A stretch of 48,440 nt of DNA, from NCBI GenBank assembly GCA_947593615.1, contig CANQDR010000015.1, positions 1-48,440 of the forward strand, given 5' to 3'. Position numbers and translations under genes: made by a program. Positions 27,776 through 35,176 of this stretch are shown in pieces. This DNA comes from an uncultured Clostridia bacterium. Lineage in GTDB: Bacteria; Bacillota; Clostridia; Oscillospirales; Acutalibacteraceae. The notes below the pieces were generated by a model. It searched no databases, was not told where the DNA came from, and saw nothing but the letters and a program-made list of their open reading frames with translations. Positions within the stretch are counted from its first letter, which is position 1, and each line of letters begins with the position of its first letter.

Positions 27776-28976
27776 TATAGAGAAAAAGGAATATGAATAT
27801 CTGATAAAAGTTTTGGCTTCTGCTGTAAATAATACTGATGTTCCTTTACCCTATGAAAACATTAATTGGAATCATCTGATATATTATGCAAGAGTCTGCG
27901 GCGTTAATGCATTGTTTGCCAACACAGTTCTGAAACTACCACAGGAATATCTCCCCGAAGATGAGATATGCGGTAAACTGAAAAGAATAAAAAACGTTGA
28001 ATTATTTTTAGACAGTGTATTAAATTCTGAAATTGAAAATATTTTAAAAGCCTTTGATAAATATAAAATTAAAAATCTCCCGCTTAAGGGCTATTTTATG
28101 AAGAGGGAATATCCACGCTCTGATTTTCGTTCAATCAGCGATTTTGATATTCTTTTTGACAAAAAACAGATTGATGTTGTAAAAAAGGTATTTGACGAAA
28201 TTGGCTACGATTTTTTGCACAATGATGATAATCAATACCATTTTCAGAAGAAGCCGTATGTATATATTGAAATGCACTCGACGCTTGTTCACGAACATGA
28301 GCATTATTATCCTTACCTTTCAGAACAGCTCGACCATTCTTCAAAACGTGAAAAATATGAGTTTTCTTATGAAATGAGTATTGAAGATTATTATATTTAT
28401 ATGCTTGTTCATAATTCAACTCATTTTCGTATGGGCGGAATGGGCATAAGAATGACGCTTGATACGTACCTTTTTTATAAAAATCATAGAGACGAGCTTG
28501 ATTATGACTATCTCAGCAGCAGGTTAAAGCTTTTTAAGCTTGAACAATTTGACGTGAGAGTACGTGAAATTGCTTTTAATTGGTTCTCTGGAGTTACCCC
28601 AAAAATGACCTTTGATGATTTAGAAATATATATTCTCCTCAGTGCAACTCTCGGAAGAGTCAGTACAGGAGTAATGGTAGGTTCATATAAATCTATTAAT
28701 GATTCAAAAAACAGCAGTAAACGCAAGTCAAAATTTTCGTATCTTATATCAAGTATTTTTCCAAAGAAAAGCTTAATGGCTATAGAACATCCTTATCTTA
28801 ACAGGTTTCCGTTTCTTCTGCCTGTTTCATGGTTTTCAATGTGGTTCAGAAGATTATTTATTAAAAAAAATGTTCATATTAAGCAGGGAATTAAAAACAG
28901 ATTATCTTATACGGATGAAGATGTAAAGTATTTTAAAGGAGTACTAAATGAAGTAGGTTTTAAAGATTTAGATTAG
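27756..28976 (+). CDS. Nucleotidyltransferase-fold protein (NTP_transf_5 type)
   Basis: A 406-aa cytosolic protein of the uncharacterised nucleotidyltransferase family PF14907. The hallmark is LPLKGYFMKREYPRSDFRSISDFDILFD, where the Asp residues correspond to the metal ligands of the pol-beta-type fold. YIEMHSTLVHEHEHYYPYL and VHNSTHFRMGGMGIRMTLDTYLF are further family features. Such proteins co-occur with PqqD-like and S24/S26-type genes in peptide-modification or surface clusters, but no reaction is proven. I chose the ATG at 27756 inside the previous gene. A TTG at 27729 is possible. It is followed 24 bp on by a terminator, closing the operon. Confidence 0.8.
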   Translation: MKKKLSDIEKKEYEYLIKVLASAVNNTDVPLPYENINWNHLIYYARVCGVNALFANTVLKLPQEYLPEDEICGKLKRIKNVELFLDSVLNSEIENILKAFDKYKIKNLPLKGYFMKREYPRSDFRSISDFDILFDKKQIDVVKKVFDEIGYDFLHNDDNQYHFQKKPYVYIEMHSTLVHEHEHYYPYLSEQLDHSSKREKYEFSYEMSIEDYYIYMLVHNSTHFRMGGMGIRMTLDTYLFYKNHRDELDYDYLSSRLKLFKLEQFDVRVREIAFNWFSGVTPKMTFDDLEIYILLSATLGRVSTGVMVGSYKSINDSKNSSKRKSKFSYLISSIFPKKSLMAIEHPYLNRFPFLLPVSWFSMWFRRLFIKKNVHIKQGIKNRLSYTDEDVKYFKGVLNEVGFKDLD

Positions 28977-29000
28977 TTAAAAAACTTTTAAATATATAAT

Positions 29001-29034
29001 AAACCCACCGTAATAAAATAAATACGGTGGGTTT
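29001..29034. terminator. Bidirectional terminator between convergent genes
   Basis: AAACCCACCGTA (29001-29012) pairs with TACGGTGGGTTT (29023-29034) around a ten-base AT loop, with T tracts on both strands. It serves the nucleotidyltransferase gene (plus) and the glycosyltransferase-like gene (minus). Confidence 0.85.
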
Positions 29035-29088
29035 TGTGTTATGGATTTGTATAATTTTCAATTTAAAAGCAATCTTATGATTATATGA

Positions 29089-30786
29089 TTATGCATTTGC
29101 TTCTTTGCTTTCAGGGATTTTTTTAAGATTAGCAACAAATTCTTTGATTTTAACATATTTTCCGTCGAGAATGCAGTTTAGAGCAAACGCTGAAATAGGA
29201 ATAAGAAGAATAATATATGTCAAAATATATTGTGATTTGCCCTCAAACAGCATATGATAACCGAATCCACCTAAAATAACAAGGGGTAGAAGTACAGTTT
29301 CAATGTTTGTCTTTCTATGCAAAAACATAAAGTAAATACCGACAGCAAACAGAATATAGATTATTTGCATATAAAGATTAAAATACAATTCAAAGAATTG
29401 CCCAAGACTGCCTTCATACATACTTTTTCCGATTCCGTTAATATCATAAGAATGCTGTTTTACTTCGCTTACCCAAATACTCTCAAAGGTAGGTTCATTC
29501 CATTGGCTGATAATTTTTTTACCAAAAAAGTCAACGGCATATCCGGGACTATTCGCCATAATGTTGAGTCGTGAGTTAATGTCACTCCATGCCTGAGCAG
29601 ACGCGGCTTCAGAATTAAGATTGTTGTTTTTATAGGTATTAAGAGCAATTCCGTTATACCAGCCGGGAGCCATATAAGATTCGTTGAGACCCATATCAAG
29701 ATAAAGCGTCTGAGATACTCCGCTTGAGAATTCGGTGTTTGCCCTGTTTTCGTAACTCATAATAACAATGTTGCTTGCACCTACCGTGGCAATACATATA
29801 GCAAGCGCAAATGCAATGCTCTGCCATTTTTTATTCTTGATTGTATGCACTACAAGCATTACAACAAATGCAACAAGATAAATCATATTGTTGTATTTTG
29901 CAAGCGTTGAGAGTACAAGCAGAACTCCGCATGGGATAAGCAGAACATATTTATTTGTCTGAAAATACTTAATAAGGAAATAGCTTGCCCATATTGCAGC
30001 GCACATACCTATTATATTACCGTAAGCAAATGTGCTGAATAAAATCAGCTGAAAACATCCTGCAAGCATCAATATTGCAATAAATTCAATGCTGCGTCTT
30101 TTAAACAATATTTTTGTAATTTTTGCTATTCCGAGATACGCAAGACCCACACAAAAAACATTTATTACCTGAATAGGCATTGAGCTTGCAGTTCCGAAAA
30201 TTCTGTAAATCATTTCGCAAATAAATACAAAACCAAGCTGAAAAGGATAGAAGTTATAATATGAAAAACCGCCGTAGTAGTCACTGTTGTAAAACTGAGA
30301 GCCGTTAACCATTGAACTGTAGTCTCCCGTAGCGGCTTCGGTAGCTGTTTCAAAAATGTTGTAGCTGTCGGCAGCGGGCACAGAGGCTACAGAGAATATC
30401 CAAATCAAACCCAGTACAACGGAAAAGACAACAAGGCCAATTTCCATATATTTCATATTTATTTTTGCAAAAAAATCGTAATGACGTTTCATTCTGAAAA
30501 CAAATACTGCAAACAGTACGGTGAACAAAATATTAAGAGCAACATTGTCAACCTGATACAGTATCACTTCACTGACGTAGTTCTGAGGATCAATTACGCT
30601 TGTCTGGAAAAAACTCATTATCGCTATGTAACCAAAGGCTATAAATACAAATAAGCATATAATATTTACAATTACATATTCTATCGTGTTTTGTTTTTTA
30701 ACAGTATTAACCGTTTTATTCTTTCCCGAATTAACTGTTTTATTTTTCACTGAATTAACAGTTTTCTTATTTTTTGTTTGTCCCAT
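29089..30786 (-). CDS. Polytopic membrane protein, GT-C glycosyltransferase-like
   Basis: A 565-aa membrane protein with roughly 12 hydrophobic helices separated by short loops. The first large outer loop contains VPAADSYNIFETATEAATGDYSS, where the Asp resembles the catalytic acidic residue after helix 1 in GT-C enzymes of the PMT/ArnT type. These use lipid-linked sugars to modify lipids or proteins outside the cell. A soluble segment lies around residues 350-440. Residues 8-31 are a threefold KTVNxxKN repeat on the cytosolic side. It lies 17 bp downstream of gpsA in the same direction. The family assignment is tentative. Confidence 0.65.
   Translation of the reverse strand: MGQTKNKKTVNSVKNKTVNSGKNKTVNTVKKQNTIEYVIVNIICLFVFIAFGYIAIMSFFQTSVIDPQNYVSEVILYQVDNVALNILFTVLFAVFVFRMKRHYDFFAKINMKYMEIGLVVFSVVLGLIWIFSVASVPAADSYNIFETATEAATGDYSSMVNGSQFYNSDYYGGFSYYNFYPFQLGFVFICEMIYRIFGTASSMPIQVINVFCVGLAYLGIAKITKILFKRRSIEFIAILMLAGCFQLILFSTFAYGNIIGMCAAIWASYFLIKYFQTNKYVLLIPCGVLLVLSTLAKYNNMIYLVAFVVMLVVHTIKNKKWQSIAFALAICIATVGASNIVIMSYENRANTEFSSGVSQTLYLDMGLNESYMAPGWYNGIALNTYKNNNLNSEAASAQAWSDINSRLNIMANSPGYAVDFFGKKIISQWNEPTFESIWVSEVKQHSYDINGIGKSMYEGSLGQFFELYFNLYMQIIYILFAVGIYFMFLHRKTNIETVLLPLVILGGFGYHMLFEGKSQYILTYIILLIPISAFALNCILDGKYVKIKEFVANLKKIPESKEANA
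30694..30765 (-). repeat. Threefold 24-bp tandem repeat in the membrane protein gene
   Basis: Residues 8-15, 16-23 and 24-31 read KTVNSVKN, KTVNSGKN and KTVNTVKK, encoded by three diverged 24-bp units. The array is Lys/Asn-rich and precedes the first transmembrane helix. In-frame copy number could vary without breaking the gene. Confidence 0.8.
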
Positions 30787-30803
30787 TTTATTTTACCGCC
30801 TGA

Positions 30804-31766
30804 TTAAAATTCTTTTTTCACCGAACGCATAAACAGTTTGCCGAGAGCTTCCTTAGCGTCAACATTTTCAAAAAGCACGCTGTAAATGCTTTGAACAATA
30901 GGAAGCTCTACCTCATAATCGCACCCTAATTTGTACAATGCTTTTGATGTCATCACGCCCTCAGCCAGCTTTTCAAATTTTATGCCTTTAACAAGATCCT
31001 CTCCGTATTTACGGTTGTGACTCCAAGGAGAAAACAGAGTGGCCTCATAATCGCCGAGATGACAAAGTCCATAGGCGCTCATTTCGTTACCGCCCAAAGC
31101 TTTTATAAGTCTTGAAATCTCACGGGTGCCTCTTGCCATTAGCGCGCCCTTTAAAGAGGTGTAATTAAGTCCGTCAAGCATACCTGCGGCTATTCCGATA
31201 ACATTTTTTGCGGCAGCGCCGATTTCACTTCCGATTAAATCTGTACCGAGATAAAAACGTATAAGTTCGCTTGTAAACTCGCTTACAAGCTTTTCTTTGA
31301 CGGCGTGGTTATTGCTGTCAATAACCATACAGTTTGGGATACCTCTGACGTAATCCTGTGGATGTCCCGGCCCGACCCACACAGCAATCGGAGTTTTGTT
31401 TTCGTCAACAAAATCCGATACAACTTCGCTCAAACGCTTTCCTGTTGTTGCTTCAACGCCCTTCATACACAGCACAATGATTTTATTGTCAAGATTATAC
31501 TGTGCAATTTCGCTGAAGTATGAGCGCAAATACTGTGAGGATATGGAAATAACAATTACCTCAGCTCTGTCAACGGCTTTCTGCAAATCAGAGGAAACCT
31601 CAATTGACTGCGGGAAGACAAGATAATCATTCTTGTGAGTTTTTTCAAGTTGAATAAATTCCGGTGCGTCTGCAAGTCCGCAAGACATAACATTGTGTCC
31701 GATTTTATCAAGATACCATGCTATGCAGCTTCCCCAGCGACCGCAGCCTAAAACTGAAACATTCAT
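30804..31766 (-). CDS. gpsA: Glycerol-3-phosphate dehydrogenase [NAD(P)+]
   Basis: Reduces dihydroxyacetone phosphate to sn-glycerol 3-phosphate, the backbone for phospholipids and teichoic acids. At 320 aa it is slightly short. The N-terminal Rossmann motif VLGCGRWGS, the VVISISSQYLR strand, CMKGVE and VGPGHPQDYVRGIPN-type motif, and the catalytic Lys region GAAAKNVIGIAAGM are present. Gly-Arg-Trp-Gly is the usual GpsA GxWGT-type loop variant. CAGGAG lies upstream of the ATG. It is the first gene of a pair with the membrane glycosyltransferase-like gene and lies just downstream of the 6S RNA. Confidence 0.93.
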   Translation of the reverse strand: MNVSVLGCGRWGSCIAWYLDKIGHNVMSCGLADAPEFIQLEKTHKNDYLVFPQSIEVSSDLQKAVDRAEVIVISISSQYLRSYFSEIAQYNLDNKIIVLCMKGVEATTGKRLSEVVSDFVDENKTPIAVWVGPGHPQDYVRGIPNCMVIDSNNHAVKEKLVSEFTSELIRFYLGTDLIGSEIGAAAKNVIGIAAGMLDGLNYTSLKGALMARGTREISRLIKALGGNEMSAYGLCHLGDYEATLFSPWSHNRKYGEDLVKGIKFEKLAEGVMTSKALYKLGCDYEVELPIVQSIYSVLFENVDAKEALGKLFMRSVKKEF

Positions 31767-31810
31767 ATATATTTACTCCTGTAAAAAGAAAATAGAATCA
31801 AACAGGCAAC

Positions 31811-32002
31811 AAAAAGCCCCGCCCAACCGTATGATTTAAATAATAACCTGCCTACGAAAAAAGCAGGTGGGTGCCTTCCTTTAAGCTTCAGGCTCCCTTC
31901 TTCCGAGTACGGGAGGTCTGCACACCACTTAAAGAGTAAAGCTCCCGATTTAAGTGTTGTAGGGTTATTTTAAAATCATTCGCGCATCGGGCAGGGTGAA
32001 AG
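31811..32002 (-). ncRNA. ssrS: 6S RNA
   Basis: A gene-free segment that folds, on the minus strand, into the long rod of 6S RNA, which binds sigma-70-type RNA polymerase. The closing stem pairs CCCTGCCCGA (31996-31987) with TTGGGCGGGG (31826-31817). Next come ATGATTT/AAATCAT, a 5' bubble hairpin ACACTTAAA/TTTAAGTG, and an apical CTCCC/GGGAG stem. The conserved AAGGCACCCACCTGC stretch and an ACCTGC/GCAGGT hairpin lie on the 3' side. A CTTTTT tract ends it at about 31811. TATAGT at 32010-32015 would be the -10, but no good -35 is seen. Length about 190 nt. Ends are estimated. Confidence 0.78.
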
Positions 32003-32071
32003 ACTGATTACTATAGGGTACACAATATACTTTTGGTGCGCCCCTAATATTATATGAAAAGAAACGCTGAA

Positions 32072-32368
32072 TTAATCTTCATCATCGTAAAGCTCGCTGT
32101 TGTAATTTTCTTCAAAAATTGCAGCAATTTTGTCGAGCTTTTCATCGTCATCGATTTCAGCAAGTTCCTCCTCGCCGTCAACTTCCTGAACCTCAAAAAT
32201 ATAGTATTCTCCTGAATCATTCACTGAATCGGCAGGGTTTTCATAATAGGGATAAAGCACATAAAATTTGCCCTCATCATTTTCTATAATATCGAGAATT
32301 TCAAATTCAATTTCCTCACCGTCATCACTGATAAGTGTAACTAAATCCGGAGTGTATTCGTTAGACAT
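32072..32368 (-). CDS. DUF1292 family protein
   Basis: A very acidic 98-aa protein of the DUF1292 (YrzB-like) family, widespread in Firmicutes and of unknown function. The family core is DLVTLISDDGEEIEFEILDIIENDEGKFYVLYP followed by YYIFEVQEVDGEEELAEIDDDEKLDKIAAIFEE. The start ATG has GAGGAGG eight bases upstream. A good promoter lies at 32426-32454. It is upstream of the 6S RNA on the same strand. In other Firmicutes DUF1292 genes sit near alaS/ruvX, which are not here. Confidence 0.9.
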   Translation of the reverse strand: MSNEYTPDLVTLISDDGEEIEFEILDIIENDEGKFYVLYPYYENPADSVNDSGEYYIFEVQEVDGEEELAEIDDDEKLDKIAAIFEENYNSELYDDED

Positions 32369-32425
32369 TTTATTACCTCCTCAGAGTAATTCTATAATAT
32401 ATAGTATTATATTTCTCTTTAATTT

Positions 32426-32454
32426 ATTGTACATTTTTTTATACATTTAGTCAA
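32426..32454 (-). promoter_or_regulatory. Sigma-A promoter of the DUF1292 gene
   Basis: On the minus strand TTGACT (32449-32454), a 17-bp spacer and TACAAT (32426-32431). It is divergent from the promoter at 32523-32551. Confidence 0.65.
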
Positions 32455-32522
32455 GCTATTTGCGAATTTAGATGTAATTAAATATTTAAACTATTATTTT
32501 TAAACTTTTTTTAAAAAAAGTG

Positions 32523-32551
32523 TTGACAATATACAATCTCTGTGATATTAT
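32523..32551 (+). promoter_or_regulatory. Strong sigma-A promoter of an orphan short transcript
   Basis: Consensus TTGACA (32523-32528), 17 bp and TATTAT (32546-32551) with an extended TGa before the -10. It is among the best promoter matches in the window, yet no gene follows before the terminator at 32633-32663. Confidence 0.78.
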
Positions 32552-32557
32552 ATATTC

Positions 32558-32663
32558 AAGATAAAAAAAGTTTTAACATTAATTTACTAATTACTTCCTT
32601 TCTATGTGCTTGATTACTCCATAAAATTACCTAAAAACCGACGGCTGCATACCGTCGGTTTTT
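32558..32663 (+). ncRNA. Candidate small RNA, ~106 nt
   Basis: A transcript starting about 7 nt after the promoter above would run to the 12-bp terminator ending at 32663. It contains no ORF with a ribosome binding site. The single-stranded 5' part is AU-rich and carries ACTTCCTTTCT (32593-32603), which is complementary to Shine-Dalgarno-like AGGAAG sequences and could be a seed. The downstream sugar transferase gene has its own promoter, so this looks like an independent unit. I do not recognise it as a known RNA family. Confidence 0.5.
32633..32663 (+). terminator. Terminator of the candidate sRNA
   Basis: AAAAACCGACGG (32633-32644), loop CTGCATA, CCGTCGGTTTTT (32652-32663). A perfect 12-bp stem that also works on the opposite strand. 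Confidence 0.85.
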
Positions 32664-32677
32664 ACGTTATGACGTAA
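32662..32677. promoter_or_regulatory. Dyad symmetry upstream of the sugar transferase promoter
   Basis: TTACGT (32662-32667), TATG, ACGTAA (32672-32677) is a perfect inverted repeat 25 bp before the -35. It could be an operator, but no regulator is evident and the site is short. Confidence 0.3.
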
Positions 32678-32701
32678 TTTATTAATCTTTTGAAATAATT
32701 C

Positions 32702-32730
32702 TTGAAAATCGGCGTAAAAAGATATATAAT
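32702..32730 (+). promoter_or_regulatory. Sigma-A promoter for the sugar transferase gene
   Basis: TTGAAA (32702-32707), a 17-bp spacer and a perfect TATAAT (32725-32730). The start near 32737 gives a leader of about 48 nt ending in AAAGGAG. Confidence 0.72.
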
Positions 32731-32784
32731 CATTTAGTATTATTGCGCAAATTGCTGATTTATTGCATAAAAAGGAGCTGTGGC

Positions 32785-33465
32785 ATGAAATCATTTGATA
32801 AGCTTCCGTCGCAGTTTCAGTGCGACGAAGTAAAACCGTATTATGATATACTTTGCAAGAAAACCGCAAGTCTTCTTCTTAAACGGATTACTGACATTAT
32901 TTTTTCATTACTACTGCTTGTATTACTTATTATACCAATAATAATAATTTCAATCCTGGTAAAAACCACATCAAAGGGTGCTGTTTTTTATAGGCAGGAG
33001 CGGGTTACAACATACGGAAAGCGTTTTAAAATTCTAAAATTTCGAACAATGATTGAAAATGCTGACCAAATGGGTTCGCTTGTTACAACCGACAGTGACA
33101 GCCGCATTACTAAAATCGGCAGGTTTTTGAGAAAATACCGCCTTGATGAAATACCTCAGATATTCAATGTTCTTTCGGGAAATATGTCCGTAGTGGGAAC
33201 ACGTCCTGAAGTGCCTCGTTATGTCAAAAAATATGAACCTGAATATTATGCAACATTGCTTATGCCTGCGGGCATTACATCTCTCGCTTCGATAATGTAT
33301 AAGGATGAAGAAAAACTTCTGAGCGCTGAGGAAGATGTTGACAGGGTATATACTGAAAAAATTTTACCGGAGAAAATGAAGTATAATTTAAAATATACCA
33401 AAAATTTCGGTTTTCGTTCTGACCTTAAATTAATGCTTAAAACCGTAAAAGAAGTTTTCGGTTAA
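32785..33465 (+). CDS. Undecaprenyl-phosphate sugar-1-phosphate transferase
   Basis: Membrane enzyme (PF02397) that starts surface-polysaccharide or glycan synthesis by moving a sugar 1-phosphate from a nucleotide sugar to undecaprenyl phosphate. The product is 226 aa. One N-terminal membrane helix (ITDIIFSLLLLVLLIIPIII) is followed by the catalytic domain: KGAVFYRQERVTTYGKRFKILKFRTM, then DSRITKIGRFLRKYRLDEIPQIFNVL and MSVVGTRPEVPRYV. I chose the ATG at 32785 with AAAGGAG eight bases upstream. The upstream ATG at 32743 lies almost on the transcript start. The sugar cannot be predicted. The next gene is a polymerase/ligase-like membrane protein. Confidence 0.92.
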   Translation: MKSFDKLPSQFQCDEVKPYYDILCKKTASLLLKRITDIIFSLLLLVLLIIPIIIISILVKTTSKGAVFYRQERVTTYGKRFKILKFRTMIENADQMGSLVTTDSDSRITKIGRFLRKYRLDEIPQIFNVLSGNMSVVGTRPEVPRYVKKYEPEYYATLLMPAGITSLASIMYKDEEKLLSAEEDVDRVYTEKILPEKMKYNLKYTKNFGFRSDLKLMLKTVKEVFG

Positions 33466-33569
33466 TTATAGGTATGAAATAAAAGATATGACAAGTCCTT
33501 GATTTAAAAATATTGATACCTTTAAATTTATATTGATATGCTCCAACAGTGATTTTAAGAGGTAACGAA

Positions 33570-35033
33570 ATGACTGCATTTAAGGAAATGTTGAAAAATT
33601 CTTCCTTGTTCAGAAAGATATACATAATGGATTTATTTTTCTGCAACATTGCATTTTTGCAAATTCCAGCGTATGTACTTTTGTTTTTTCTGTTTATATG
33701 GGGACTGCGCCTTGTAGTTTATAATCAGCGCAAAAACAATACTTTTTTTAAGCTGAGATTTGGTCTGTGGATAGGAGCGTTTTTGATTTGCTCGCTTTTG
33801 TCTATTCTCATAAATTTTTCAATAACTGTACTTTACAGTATACTGATGTTTCTCCACGTAATGATATGCTTCTTTGTTTTTTACGGAATGCATACAGAGC
33901 CCGATTTCGATTTTAAAAATGAGCTTTATTCAATAGCCAGATTTATTGTTTATATAACAACCGTGATAAATATTATCGGTATAATTTGCCTTATGCTCGG
34001 CATTAGCTTTGAATGGTACTGGGTAAAGTTTACGATTTATGAAAACCGCTTTACGGGAGTTTATGTAAATCCAAATCTGCTCGGATTTTCTTCAGTAGTT
34101 TCAGTAGTCTGCTGTCATATGCTATATAAAGATGGATTGATGAAAGCGGTAAATCAGCCGCGCGTGAGCAAAATCTGGATAGTATCGTGCGTTGCCACAA
34201 ACCTTTTTTCTCTTATTCTATGTGACTCAAATGCCTCCTTGGTGCTGGCATTGGGCTATGCAATAGTATATGTTGTGTATATTTTCTTTGCTGATAAAAC
34301 CGGACTGTCAACTTCAAGAATTATTCTTAAAATAATTTCCCTTGTCCTTGTGGGTGTATTCCTGATTGGTTCTGTGCTTATGTTCAGAACGATCTGCCAA
34401 ACAGGTTTTTCGGTAGTGGTATCAAAAACTACATCTATAGTCGATATGCTTACAGGCGAGGAAGATATAATTACTGATGAAAAAGAGCAGATTACTAAAG
34501 AAAATGAAAAGGATTCCGGTGTTACTTTCAGTCATCAGAATAAAAACCTTGACAGCGGCAGAAAAGAGCTGTGGAAGGAATCAATCAATCTGTTTAAAAT
34601 ATCTCCTATTATAGGAATTTCAAACGGAAACATAATATTCTACAGCGAAGAATACTCAAACGGAGCATTAAGCTATTCCTATCATAAAAGCGATTTGCAC
34701 AACGGTTTTCTGACTATTCTTGTTTCTACAGGAATAATAGGATTTTTGCTGTTCGGAATCTTCGGTTTCCGATTTGCAAAACATTCTGCTCAGCATTTAT
34801 TCTTGCAGAAAAAAACTTTCCGCAACGACGTATATCCCTGTTTGTTTTCGTTCCTTTTTGCTTATTTGTTTTATGCGCTGTTTGAGAAGGCGCTTCTGTA
34901 TGATATATCGTTTATGGTAATGTGGTTCTGGCTTATGATGGGTTACATAAGCTGTTACATTGCCAAATTTGAGCCTATGCTTGAAACTCAGTATCTGTTT
35001 CATAAAAAACGTCTTACCAGAACAATGCTGTAA
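33570..35033 (+). CDS. O-antigen ligase/polymerase-like membrane protein
   Basis: A 487-aa polytopic protein with 10-12 hydrophobic helices. The large outer loop contains TGVYVNPNLLGFSSVVSVVC, SNASLVLALGYAIVYVVY and, near residue 370, HKSDLHNGFLTILVSTGIIGFLL. The conserved His in LHNGFL is typical of the Wzy/WaaL (PF04932) family, which joins lipid-linked sugar chains. It lies 104 bp after the sugar transferase gene with AAGAGG upstream of the ATG, so both probably serve one surface glycan. No other glycosyltransferases or a flippase are next to them. The first methionine considered (33549) lacks a ribosome binding site. Confidence 0.85.
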   Translation: MTAFKEMLKNSSLFRKIYIMDLFFCNIAFLQIPAYVLLFFLFIWGLRLVVYNQRKNNTFFKLRFGLWIGAFLICSLLSILINFSITVLYSILMFLHVMICFFVFYGMHTEPDFDFKNELYSIARFIVYITTVINIIGIICLMLGISFEWYWVKFTIYENRFTGVYVNPNLLGFSSVVSVVCCHMLYKDGLMKAVNQPRVSKIWIVSCVATNLFSLILCDSNASLVLALGYAIVYVVYIFFADKTGLSTSRIILKIISLVLVGVFLIGSVLMFRTICQTGFSVVVSKTTSIVDMLTGEEDIITDEKEQITKENEKDSGVTFSHQNKNLDSGRKELWKESINLFKISPIIGISNGNIIFYSEEYSNGALSYSYHKSDLHNGFLTILVSTGIIGFLLFGIFGFRFAKHSAQHLFLQKKTFRNDVYPCLFSFLFAYLFYALFEKALLYDISFMVMWFWLMMGYISCYIAKFEPMLETQYLFHKKRLTRTML

Positions 35034-35036
35034 TGC

Positions 35037-35065
35037 TTGTATAATCTTAAAAATTGATGTATAAT
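35037..35065 (+). promoter_or_regulatory. Sigma-A-like promoter for nadE, overlapping a terminator
   Basis: TTGTAT (35037-35042), a 17-bp spacer and TATAAT (35060-35065). Transcription would start near 35072, inside the 5' arm of the terminator at 35067-35101, so these transcripts could not form the full hairpin. Confidence 0.55.
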
Positions 35066-35066
35066 A

Positions 35067-35101
35067 ACCGTAGGTATGTTTTTTACCTGCGGTATTTTTT
35101 T
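35067..35101 (+). terminator. Intrinsic terminator after the polymerase-like gene
   Basis: ACCGTAGGTA (35067-35076) pairs with TACCTGCGGT (35084-35093), one G-U pair, loop of seven, then ATTTTTTT. Confidence 0.82.
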
Positions 35102-35141
35102 AAGGTTTTTGATTTGATAAACCTGTCTGCTCGAATTGTGA

Positions 35142-35156
35142 GCGGCGTCACGCCGC
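35142..35156. repeat. GC-only palindrome upstream of nadE
   Basis: GCGGCG (35142-35147), loop TCA, CGCCGC (35151-35156) is a GC-only hairpin in an AT-rich leader, 20 bp before the nadE start, without a T tract. Its placement resembles the palindrome before ligA (7966-7984). Confidence 0.5.
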
Positions 35157-35176
35157 ATTTGTAAAGGATGATAATT

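Noticed and set aside
32604..32624. Six-codon leader-peptide-like ORF (MCLITP) in the candidate sRNA
   Set aside because: The preceding bases are pyrimidine-rich (CTTCCTTTCT) with no ribosome binding site, so translation is unlikely. No regulatory codon run is present.
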